DNA from: Hordeum vulgare subsp. vulgare
Taxonomy: Eukaryota > Streptophyta > Magnoliopsida > Poales > Poaceae
DNA length: 64,000 bases
Assembly: GCF_904849725.1 (NCBI RefSeq)
Contig: NC_058522.1
Span: forward strand, 458,058,844 to 458,122,843
Direction: 5' to 3'
The notes under the pieces were generated by a model. It saw only the letters and a list, made by a program, of their open reading frames with translations, was not told the origin of the DNA and ran no database searches. Below, one piece after another: positions 55,325-64,000 of this stretch (position 1 is its first letter; each line of letters opens with the position of its first letter). The position numbers were made by a program, and so were the translations under genes.

Positions 55325-56460
55325 CTAGCAAAAGAGCCCGTGCGTTGCAACGGAAGAAAAAAAATACCACACGCTTTTAATTTTTTTATAATCATTTTGA
55401 TTTATTAAAATAATAAGCTAACTAACTAATGTAGTGAGTCATATCCTATTTTGTTGAGAAATCAACCCGTCCATTGTTAATTCCACCATGATGAGAAATT
55501 GAGCGGGACAAGTAAAGCAAAACAAAGAGGCTATGTGAATTGATCAATGGACTGTTATCTTATTTCACTCATGGGATAGATAATGTGAGATCACATGACA
55601 AACTGAAGGTGGTGTTCCATTCTCTCTCTACAACAATGCAACCTTACATTCAATACATTCATTCATCAGCAAACAAATTATCACAAAACAAAATTTCTTG
55701 CTGGTGCTTGTTACACGGTTGGAGGCATGGGGAGGGGATCTCACGAGATGACGAGTCCTGCCGGAGGAGGGGATACGATGAGGGGAGCAAGGGTTAGGTG
55801 TCTCTATCTGGCCATAAGTAGTCGCCGTTGCCGCGCCATAACCTCGGAGTTCCGTGTGTGAGCCATGGAGGCCCGCCTCCACCTGCAACTACTTCGCTCC
55901 GCCGCGCCTTATCCGCGCGCCGCCGCCGTTCTACATCGAGCAGACGCATCATCCCAAGTCGTTGTAGCTGTCGCGTTGATTTGATCCAGAAGTTGTGCTC
56001 GAGCGCCGAAACGGGGGCAGCAAGCGGGCAGAGGTACGATCGCGGAAGTGGGTGGGTTGAGATCGACAACAGTGGTGGTTGAGGTCGGCCGCAGCGGCGA
56101 GTGGTGTGGCAGCGGCCTGGGCACAGGCCAGGGTGGACCAGGGTCGACGCGATGCGCTCGAGCGCCGCAATGGGGGCAGTGAGCAGGGAGAGGTACAGCC
56201 GCGGAGGCGGGTGGGTTGAGATCGGCAGCGGTGGAGGTTGAGGCCGACCGCGGCGGCGAGTGGTGTGGCGGCGGCCTGGGCACAGGCCAGGGTTGACGGG
56301 ACGAGGCGATGCGTACGTGTATAATTTTTACAGCGAATCGTTTTTTCCTTTTACGTTGCAGATAAATGATGGAGCGCGGGTTGAATAACAAAAATTACAG
56401 GGGCTTTTTTATAAAAATATCGCGGTGGGTTTTCCGACGGAAGCAATAACCGTTTTATTA
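55325..56460 (-). mobile_element. Helitron-like non-autonomous element (5' end approximate)
   Basis: The 3' end at 55325 has the same hairpin and CTAG as above (CCGTTGCAACGCACGGGC, then TCTTTTG). The element seems to extend to the AT-rich stretch at about 56460, less than 300 bases from the rhomboid gene start. No Rep/helicase gene. The interior is GC-rich (55830-56310) and may be a captured fragment of unknown origin. Confidence 0.45.
55997..56315. repeat. 160-bp tandem duplication, two copies
   Basis: The segment starting GCTCGAGCGCCG (55997) recurs at 56157. Both contain GGCCTGGGCACAGGCCAGGG. Similarity about 85 percent. Confidence 0.85.
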
Positions 56461-56465
56461 TTATA

Positions 56466-56490
56466 AAATATATATATATATATATATTAT
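56466..56490. repeat. (TA)n microsatellite
   Basis: About 20-25 bases of TA repeats in an AT-rich stretch upstream of the rhomboid gene. Confidence 0.9.
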
Positions 56491-56519
56491 ATAATAATAT
56501 AGGTATATAGGTATATATA

Positions 56520-56755
56520 GATTAGGGAGAGATTTCAAGGGAGTTTTCTGATCTACAACTATTGAAGAGCATGCGGGCCGCAGAGGTACTTATGACATCG
56601 GAAAGGCCCATGATGTTGCCGCTAGGCAAAGGAAGCCCATGTGGCCCACCCGCCCACCGTAGTACGGTCCGATGCCGCGTCTCCAAGCAAGCAAAGCGAA
56701 GCTGTCCAATCGAAAGGCATCAACGGGGTCCACGACGCAGGCTTGTGGTGCTCCC
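56520..56755 (+). promoter_or_regulatory. Presumed 5' leader and core promoter of the rhomboid gene
   Basis: The 236 bases between the AT-rich repeat and the ATG are the only non-repeat sequence upstream, so the leader and probably the core promoter lie here or in the adjoining Helitron-like element. The last 84 bases are open in frame with the ATG but weakly coding. No clear TATA box other than the TATATATAG near 56510. Confidence 0.35.
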
Positions 56756-59504
56756 ATGGCGCCGTGGCTGCTGCTCCCCTCCTTCCCGTGGCCTCCCCCG
56801 CCCCCTCCCGGATCCTCCTCTGGACGCGGCGGCGGAGGCGGGGGAGGCGACGGCGGAGATTGGAAGCCGAACGTCGTCGCGGCGGTCGCCGGCGTCCACC
56901 TCGGCCGCTCCCTCCGCCGTCGCTTCTCCAGCCTCCTCTGCTCGCCGGTACTGGCGCTCTCGCTCAGCCTCCAATTCGCTCTTCTATTGTGACGCGGTCT
57001 GTCGGATTTTCACCGACGCGAACTGTAGCGTTACTTCTTGGGACTTGTCATTTGTAGCAATAAGCTGTGATATCCTTCAGTCTCTAGTTATACAGATGTT
57101 GGTCGGTCGTTATCATGATCGCCCGTGCTGCGTTGAACCCTTTCACTTTTCATGTTAGAAATTGGTTTTATGAATTTGAGAGCTCGCAGCGCAACCTAAT
57201 CTGAACTGAAGCTTGTGCAATACCCAGGAGGTGCGGTCTCTTGATGTCTTGCCCAGAATAGGAGACATTTGGTTTGGAGGATCACAGCCAATTGACACAC
57301 ACCAAGTTCTTGGGGCGCTGGGAAATGTATTCTCCACATCGTTTGTTTGCAGCTCTGCTTTGTTCGGTGGGAATAGGTCAGGTGGGAGATACGTCGGTAG
57401 CGGAAATTTACAGCCCAGAAGGCCTCGTGGGATCAACTCGAAGAAGAGGCTGTGGACTAATGTCCTTCTTGCTGTTAACATCCTGTAAGTCCATGCTCAA
57501 TTTAAGTTGCGTGATTCCCTCTGTTTTTATAGTATTAGCTTCCTTTCGACATTTGTGGATTAACACAGTTTTACTACTTTATTTAAAGGGCCTATATCGC
57601 TCAGATAGCATCACAAGGAAAGCTTATTATGTGGGGAGCAAAGGTTGGTACGTGTTGAAATTTCCATTTCACCTAAACTGTATTTATTTTTTGTCTTATG
57701 GGACTGCAATCATGATTTACGATGGAAGGTCAACAGCCTGATTGATAGAGGGGAATTTTGGCGTTTGGCTACATCAACAATTCTTCATGGAAATCTTACT
57801 CATCTTGCTGTATGTGACCCTTTTTCTATCGAGAATTAGAATTATACTATATTAAATCGCCATTGCTAACTTTCCTTCCTATCGTTGTAACAATGCAGTT
57901 CAATTGTTTTTCTTTGAATTCGATTGGCCCTACCGTGGAGCTCGTTACTGGCCCTAAAAGATTTCTTGCTGTTTATTTCACTTCCGCGTTGGCAGGTGTT
58001 TGTTTGTCCTTGTTACCTGTCTTTGTTAATTCATGGAGTGGCGTGATTGCTGTCTAGTTCCTGGTTCATAATTTATTCTTCATTCTTGGAACTGTAACAG
58101 GTTCGCTAATGAGTTATCGCTATTGTCAATCACCTTCTGTTGGCGCATCAGGGGCCATTTTTGGACTGGTATGTCTAGTTCATTTCCAAAATACAGTTAC
58201 CTAAATATTTTATTGTGTGTGATCCAAAATCATGGTTGCTTAACCCTACATCACGGCATAATTTGCTAGCAATACGGAATTACGAAATGTCACTGATAGA
58301 TCAGAACATAGATCATCTGTTGTAATTTGTTCAGATTGTTTCATCATTATTTCTTTCTATTCTACGACCTCTAAGTTGGAAACTTTAGTTTGACCCAGTT
58401 CTATGTACTATGTTGGTGTATCTTTTGTTTGCACGTCTTGATTGAGCTGGCCTTTAATGTACATCGTTTTGTCTGCCGTACGCCCGTACTTGAGCATTTG
58501 AAAAATATCATCTTGACCTTCTATGTACTACATTGGTGTATCTTTTGTTTGCACATCTTGATTGAACTGGCCTTTAAGGCCTTGTACAATGCAAGTTGCT
58601 TAGAAAAACAAACCGGATTTTGTCTAACCACTGGTGCTTATTTATAGAGGACAAACACTTAATTAGGCACCCCTGCTATACAGATAAGCACCTGGTGCTT
58701 AAGAAAAAAAATGTTTATTTTACTAAGCACCTTCCTAAGTGCCTTGCATTGTACAAGGCCTAATGTACATCATTTGTCTGTCGTACTTGAGCATTTGAAA
58801 AATATCATATCATTTTGACCCAGTTGTATGTACTACATTGGTGTATCTTTTGTTTGGACATATTGATTGAGCTGGCCTTTAATGTACATCTTTTTGTCGG
58901 TCATACTTGAGCATTTGAAAAATATCACTTCTAATTGCCACTAATATTTTGTACGAACGCGACGAACCGTGTTCCTGTTCTTATTTAGTTAAAAAAATCC
59001 TGATACACGTTCCTACATGATTTTATCACCTTATGTGCACCATCAGGTTGGTGCCTATGCTGTTTATACATGGAGGCACAGAAAGCTTTTGGGGCATGGA
59101 AGGGAAAGTTTAGAGCAGATCGCACGTGTGGTTATCTTAAATATGGTAGTGATTTTAATTTCCACTTACCTCGTGTTTCTTTGCTTTTGCTATTTGCTTT
59201 GTTCCATCTGAAAATCTCATGTATTTGGTTTGATAGGGTATGGGTCTCCTTTCAAGGGGCATTGACAACTGGGGTCATGTAAGTCTCCCAAACTTCTGCG
59301 TAGTTCATTCCGTGCTGTAATGAAATGTTTAGTTCATGAGTTTCACTTGATTAATAACAGCTCGGAGGCTTGCTCGGGGGAGTGGCTGCGGCATGGTTCC
59401 TTGGTCCAGCTTGGCAAAATCAGTATGTAGCAAAGGAGGGAAGGATGGTATTCAAAGACAGGGCGCCCATTCACCAGCTAATAGGCGGTAAAAGATCACG
59501 GTAA
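56756..59504 (+). CDS. Rhomboid-like intramembrane serine protease, plastid type (RBL10/11-like)
   Basis: Nine exons by eye: 56756-56947, 57228-57484, 57589-57643, 57729-57809, 57899-57995, 58101-58168, 59047-59145, 59237-59278, 59361-59504 (stop TAA 59502-59504). All have GT/AG borders and consistent phases; 344 residues, similar in size to Arabidopsis RBL10. The Gly/Pro/Arg-rich N-terminus (1-64) without acidic start fits a plastid transit peptide. The rhomboid domain covers about 145-320: first helix LWTNVLLAVNILAYIAQIA; loop FWRLATSTILHGNLTHLAFN with His193 and Asn197 for the oxyanion hole; catalytic Ser244 in VGASGAIFGL; catalytic His297 in DNWGHLGGLLGG. Plastid rhomboids sit in the envelope and affect lipid and jasmonate metabolism in Arabidopsis (known for RBL10/11). 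All key residues are present, so it is probably active. Intron 6 is swollen by repeats and a MITE. The exon 1 donor (56948) is the least certain junction. Confidence 0.9.
58390..58930 (+). repeat. Intronic tandem repeat, three copies of about 120 bp
   Basis: In intron 6 of the rhomboid gene the block with TGGTGTATCTTTTGTTTG...GAGCATTTGAAAAATATCA occurs at about 58400, 58515 and 58820. The middle copy is split by the MITE at 58578-58760. Confidence 0.9.
58578..58760. mobile_element. Tourist/Harbinger-type MITE in rhomboid intron 6
   Basis: 183 bases; ends GGCCTTGTACAATGCA and TGCATTGTACAAGGCC are perfect 16-base inverted repeats, flanked by TAA on both sides (58575-58577, 58761-58763). Confidence 0.93.
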
Positions 59505-61040
59505 CAGCGTGTATGATAACTGAGTTCCTATTTTTGCTGTATATAGTAGCTGAAAAACGCGGAACGGGAAAGATAAAAGAAAGCAAGAAGGAAGATTGGT
59601 ACAACATACCAAGCAAAGGAGCAGCCGAAAACCATGGCTGATACCTAGTTTTGCAGAAGAAATCACCCACCATGTGTCCATGTCCATGTGTGGCGGCTGC
59701 TGAGATAGCTCTAGCTCAGAGAACACCGGTCCCTCTGTGTTCACTTGAGCTGGCTCCTGTGTTTGGATCACTTGCAACTGTTACAACTCCGACAGGGTAT
59801 GGTCAGGCGATACTGACAATTGCATTTTACATGTTTATTTATCAAGCTTTGCAAGTGCTTCATTGATAATCCTTTGTGTAACTGAATTCATCTTGATCCT
59901 GGTAACCGGGTATTGACGATTCTTGTCACCGCTCTGTTTTCTTTCAGTATATTGGGCACCTGTGCTAAAATAAACATATTGGACAGCAATGAAAAATTCA
60001 GGACTTGTTACCCCTTTCTCTCGGAAGTTTTTTTTTTCTTGGTTTGGAATTTGCGCTCCTGCTTCAGCTTGATTTAACTGAACATGAGTTCACAGTACTA
60101 ACTTGAACATTTACAAGTATTTTTTGGTTTTTTTGATTGGATGGCATTTTTTTGGTGAATCTGCACAAATATGGCACCGATCTAGTTCAACACACCAAAT
60201 TTGGCACCATTCATTTTTGAGTTAATAATGTTGACAGCTTGGCCAAAATATAGCTTATTTTATTTCCACCTAGGTGAAGCACATGAAAGGCAGGCCAAAC
60301 GCTGTAGCCTTTGTGACAAAACTTCGATATTTCAATAACATAACCAGGTGTGCCACGATATGAACGCTAAATTTCTTCTCAGCACGAAAAGGCCCGCATG
60401 AAATGCTACATCAAAGATGCACGTTGTAGTATGCTAAATATGTTACAATTAAGAGTATTAATACATTTTTCTCTACCATAAGCCCCTAACCCTTTGGCGA
60501 GACCTTACAATTTGGTAAAGGTGTAGGGCAGCCACCTTCGTGACATAAAACCCTGTAAATTAGCATAACATAGACCTATATCTACAGTTACATCCGCCTC
60601 AGATGGTCCGGGATTCATCATACAGTTCAAATTTACTGAAAAACAAAACCCGCCTTTGCAGTATCATATTGCGATTTCCTGTTCAGGAAGTTCCAAGCAG
60701 CAAAACTGCAACCACATCAACCTCTTACTCAGGATAGGTTTCTGGACAATGGAGCAGAAACATTGGAAGCAATCTGACCATCACTTCAGGAATGGAGGAG
60801 AGCTGCAAGTTCATACTCGAATGAGATTTATTTTGCTCATAAATTACACAAGGGCAGAGGACTAAAAAGCAAATTGAAGCAGCACATATGTAACTGAAGC
60901 AGACTTCAGCTGCCAGTATTTGTGGGTTTTCAAATTCGGATTTAATCAATGCAATTTCATTGACGGCATACCAATCCATATGGTACCAAAGAAACACCCA
61001 ACGCACCACAAGGAAAAATATAGGTTAATTCAAAATAATA
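59505..61040. other. 3' UTR of the rhomboid gene and convergent intergenic region
   Basis: Transcript end likely within 59505-59950. 60000-61040 shows no recognised gene. A minus-strand ORF 60725-61009 contains a hydrophobic stretch (SYICAASICFLVLCP) and could include the last exon of the DUF7036 gene, but nothing decides it. Confidence 0.45.
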
Positions 61041-61106
61041 CTCTCTCCGTCTCAAAATAAGTGTCTTTGTACTAAAGTTGAGACACTTATTTTGGGACGG
61101 AGGGAG
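61041..61106. mobile_element. Short Stowaway-type MITE with duplicated end
   Basis: 66 bases, CTCTCTCCGTCTCAAAATAA to GGACGGAGGGAG, flanked by TA. The right end CGGACGGAGGGAGTATATAT is then repeated once more (to 61128). Confidence 0.85.
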
Positions 61107-61193
61107 TATATATCGGACGGAGGGAGTATATATCTTCTATCTTCAATATGACCGATCATTTAAAGGAAAATAACCCTAATAGTTTATCTACTA

Positions 61194-61305
61194 CTCCCTC
61201 CGTCCCAAAATACTTGTCACACGAATGGATGCATTTAGATGTATTTTAGTTCTACATACATCCATTTTTATAAATTTTGCGACAAATAATTCCGGACGGA
61301 GGGAG
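61194..61305. mobile_element. Stowaway-type MITE
   Basis: 112 bases, CTCCCTCCGTCCCAAAATAC to TCCGGACGGAGGGAG, flanked by TA on both sides. Confidence 0.9.
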
Positions 61306-61469
61306 TAGATACAAAACAATGCAGTAGATCCGTCGAGTGTCTCAATTCACAAGTCAATGTCTACTTGGCTAGAACTAAAACACTCCAAACCAACAATCAA
61401 AATATTAAACATTGAATTAAAAACACAAACCTGAGTAAATGCTACAGAGATAAGAAACGAGATACTTAC

Positions 61470-62869
61470 AATATGGAGATGGAGCAATTGGAGGAGACTT
61501 GGTTGTTGTGCTACTTCGTTTCTTCCGTGGAGGCATTGAATGTCGAAAATGAGGCACTGGGGGTGAAGGTATCGGCATCATTTGATAAGTTGGTCCAGGG
61601 ACTGCATTTGGCACACGATTGGGAGATGGTAATGGATGGGGAGGATCTACACGGACAGGGATTGGTGGAAATGCTGGAGGAAGGTATGGTTTATGAACTG
61701 GTGGGGATGGAACAGCGGATGGCTGTGGTGAATGCACAAATGGAGGCAGCTTAGGGCCACCATCAAAGCAGGGTGGTTTTAACATTGGCCTACCAGCTGG
61801 AGGAAAGGGGTTACAGTTAGGACATGGAAAACAAGGGGGGTGGTTTGGTAAAGGGGGAGAAGCCTGAGGAGAGGGACTAGAGGCTGGGGGTGTAAGGTGC
61901 GGGACGCTCCCAGATGGCGACAAATATGGCGGTACACTTGTAGAAGGTGATGGAGAGGGGGATGGATATGGAGATGGTGAAGGAGCTGGACTAGGAGATA
62001 AATCCGAGATTGAGTGTTGTAGATATGATGAAAGCTGAACTCCTTTTACTTTACCAAATACAGAGTGATTAAGTCCGAGGTTCCTCGCATCAGGTTCTTT
62101 GATTAGCTCAGCTAGTTGTTTCAATCTATATGGCAAGAGAATACTAGTCCCATCTAACACCGATGCCTCAATGGTTGCCGGGGCTTCAACTGAAGAACCA
62201 ATTTCATTCCTGAACTGCAAATATATTCTCTGCACATGTATAATAGATGGTGAGCTTAAATTCAAAAATGAAACCAGCTGATCGGTAATATCATCGAAAG
62301 TGGTTAAATTGGCAATACCTCATAGGACCTCAAGTCCAATCCAAATTCCAATTGATTCTTTAGCTCTGTAAGATTACCCAAGATCTGACCAATGGAGTTG
62401 TTCAGCACAAAGTTGAATAGTGGGTCTGTGCTTGCCCATATAGAACCAGATTGCACGGGAACAACAGTAATTCCTCCAGGGAATTCCAACAACTCGATGG
62501 AAGATGGATACCCAAAAAGTGATGGTGTCAAGGATAGGTTCAGCTGCTTCAGCATCATCTCTATTAAGGATGATCTCAGTACACTAAGGGCTGGCAAACT
62601 TATCGAAGCATCTTTTGGATAAGGAAGAACACCAAAGACCACACGCGTGGAGTATTTAGAAGCTAAAGAGTGCATCGAAACAATGGAAACCTGTTTTATA
62701 ACATATTTGGATTAACCAATGGTGAAGGCGGAAGAATAAAAGGAGTAAAGAAATAAGAAAAATTTGTCACCTTGCTATTAGGTACACCAATCTCTTCAAA
62801 TATGTCACTCCCTATTCTGTCCATGTGAGCACCAAGGAATGATACTGGCTTTTCCAACGTGAAACCAAC
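61470..62869 (-). CDS. DUF7036-type hydroxyproline-rich glycoprotein family protein (partial)
   Basis: Three exons visible on the minus strand: 62869-62771 (33 codons), 62690-62319 (124 codons), 62229-61470 (253 codons plus one base, donor GTAAGTATC). Phases agree. The conserved region runs from FTLEKPVSFLGAHMDRIGSD and EEIGVPNSK through RVVFGVLPYP, LFGYPSSIELLEFPGGITVV and LKQLAELIKEPDARNLGLNH to VKGVQLSSYLQHS, the pattern of a plant-only family annotated as hydroxyproline-rich glycoprotein (DUF7036). Then come about 140 residues rich in SPSPSP/PPxP, likely glycosylated extracellular sequence, and a basic PPRKKRSS stretch. Family members have an N-terminal cytosolic part and membrane anchor; that exon should lie to the right of 62869 and was not found in the window. 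The last exon is also unidentified; without splicing the frame stops at 61417. Biochemical function unknown. Confidence 0.82.
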
Positions 62870-63143
62870 CTGGATTTTAGCTGAACCAGAGAAAGGAGTT
62901 CTTTAGTCGATATTAAAATCCACTTAGGCATCACTACATAATTCAACGAAGTAGAAAATACAAATACTAACATTTTACACACAAACATATAGCAAGTAGA
63001 AATAGAGAAGCTCTAGGAAAATGTTCACCAAGTTGGCCAAGATGAAGGGATAATGTGGTTTAGCTTTGCTGAGTTTGGCACAGTTTAGTATAACTAACCT
63101 AGTGGTAAAATAGGATTGATAGTAAATAGTTTGAGAGATAACG

Positions 63144-63233
63144 AGCAGTCAACAAAGAATCACTCTGGCACTTCCGCAAACAGGGAGCGCAGTCAACAAA
63201 GAATCACTGTGGCACTTCCGCAAACAGGGAGCA
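63144..63233. repeat. 45-bp tandem duplication
   Basis: GCAGTCAACAAAGAATCACT at 63144 recurs at 63189; the two copies differ at one base. Confidence 0.9.
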
Positions 63234-63298
63234 ACTGGGGTATAAAAAGCTACAGGTCAAATACACTTGACATAATTGTGCCACAAATGCTAGGGGCT

Positions 63299-63683
63299 GG
63301 GAGCGTGTTTGGTTCGTGTCCTTGCTGCCGAATGCCTGGCCTGGAGCTTTCCTGGGAGCAGCCTGGTCTTTGTTTGGTTGGATTCCTGAAGAACTAGACC
63401 AGTGCCTGGCCTGGATCGTCCAGGGCTCCAGGCAGTTATTCGGACTGCGAGGCATCCTATTCCAGTAGCCTGCATCATGGAAAGCGACAGCATCACGCTA
63501 ATACAGCACTTTGCAGATGGGTTACAGGCCAGTATGTCAGTATATATGTTCATTTAATCCTTTGATGGCTTCCCAGGCCTAGGGCAGTATCCAAACAGCT
63601 ACCTATCCAGGTTTCCTGGCCAGGCTGAAAAAATCAGCACTTTCATTCGGGCATGCAGCCCAGGGCACGAGCCAAATTAACCC
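63299..63683. mobile_element. Inverted-repeat MITE-like element (limits approximate)
   Basis: Left TTTGGTTCGTGTCCTTGCTG matches the reverse complement of the right side TTTGGCTCGTGCCCTGGGCT. The interior has repeated CCTGGCC and CCAGG motifs in both orientations. No clear target duplication. Confidence 0.45.
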
Positions 63684-64000
63684 TGGATCCCTGGTTAGCA
63701 CAGCCACCATTACTAGTGAGGATGAACAGGCAAGTCATCAAACAAATGATAATAACTCTAGTATACTAGCACGAAATCTTTATCTCAAAGGGAAAGAAAA
63801 AATGCATATAGGAGAACCAAGTGATGCAGAGATTACATTGAGCAGTAGAGCACTATGGCATTACCATATATAAGTAATATAGATATCAGGTATTAGATAG
63901 AGCACCTTAATTACATGGTACAATTTGATTGTCCTGCAAGCATCTAAGACACTCTTAAGTATAAGGGGTTTATATTCTACTTAAGCCCTTAGAATCCAGG

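Larger units (their letters stand above)
62870..64000. other. 5' intron or flank of the DUF7036 gene
   Basis: Presumed first intron(s). Contains a 45-bp tandem duplication and an inverted-repeat element (below). No N-terminal exon with a membrane helix recognised, so it is probably beyond the right edge. Confidence 0.45.

Noticed and set aside
56641..57158. Alternative longer ORFs over rhomboid exon 1 (56562-57158 and 56641-57057)
   Set aside because: They use other frames in the same GC-rich exon; only the 56756 frame joins in phase to the conserved rhomboid exons.
61473..61754. 93-codon plus-strand ORF
   Set aside because: Antisense shadow of the proline-rich exon of the DUF7036 gene.

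Overview
This window is nuclear DNA of a grass of the tribe Triticeae (wheat, barley, rye or Aegilops). The evidence is the repeat set: a full-length WIS/BARE/Angela-type Copia element, Sabrina-like and Fatima-like Athila-group Gypsy elements, Stowaway MITEs with the CTCCCTCCG end, a CACTA element with CACTAGTAG ends, and two intron-containing plant genes. Family names were assigned by recognition, not by a database search.

Layout. 1-1188: part of a probable LTR on the minus strand. 1443-18472: a nest. An old minus-strand Copia (fragments 5821-6292 and 16318-18472, including LTR 16665-18472) abuts a truncated Sabrina-like Gypsy element (1443-5820) and is interrupted by a 10-kb Fatima-like Gypsy element (6293-16317) with two LTRs, a tRNA-Asp primer site and a broken pol. 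19862-23315: 22 near-identical head-to-tail copies of a 157-bp unit. 25448-29605: small DNA transposons and a broken transposon ORF.

30296-38265 is a Mutator-like element with long terminal inverted repeats and a perfect 9-bp target duplication. It carries a piece of an SRC2-like C2-domain host gene. This Pack-MULE was later hit by a 5.3-kb CACTA element (31654-36934, perfect TGC duplication), a solo LTR (30711-31301) and a Tourist MITE inside its right terminal repeat (37894-38247). The CACTA element keeps the exons of a Ulp1-like protease remnant and of a small coiled-coil/membrane protein, but no recognisable transposase core.

38690-41250 holds a decayed PIF/Harbinger-type MYB/NAM-associated ORF. 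41753-50665 is a complete Copia element (8.9 kb, two 1.8-kb LTRs, PBS, PPT, perfect 5-bp CTTTG duplication). It sits inside another transposon's ORF and is disabled by one stop codon in the gag zinc knuckle and one frameshift in RNase H. 52870-56520 has a foldback MITE, a 943-bp tandem duplication and Helitron-like 3' ends.

The right 7.5 kb is genic. A nine-exon gene for a plastid rhomboid-like protein (RBL10/11 type, 344 aa as modelled, catalytic Ser244/His297) lies at 56756-59504 on the plus strand. A partial gene for a DUF7036 hydroxyproline-rich glycoprotein-type protein lies convergently on the minus strand (61470-62869), with its N-terminal exon(s) not found. These two are the only host genes that look functional; almost everything else is transposon sequence in successive layers. 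All exon boundaries were placed by eye from splice consensus and family conservation.
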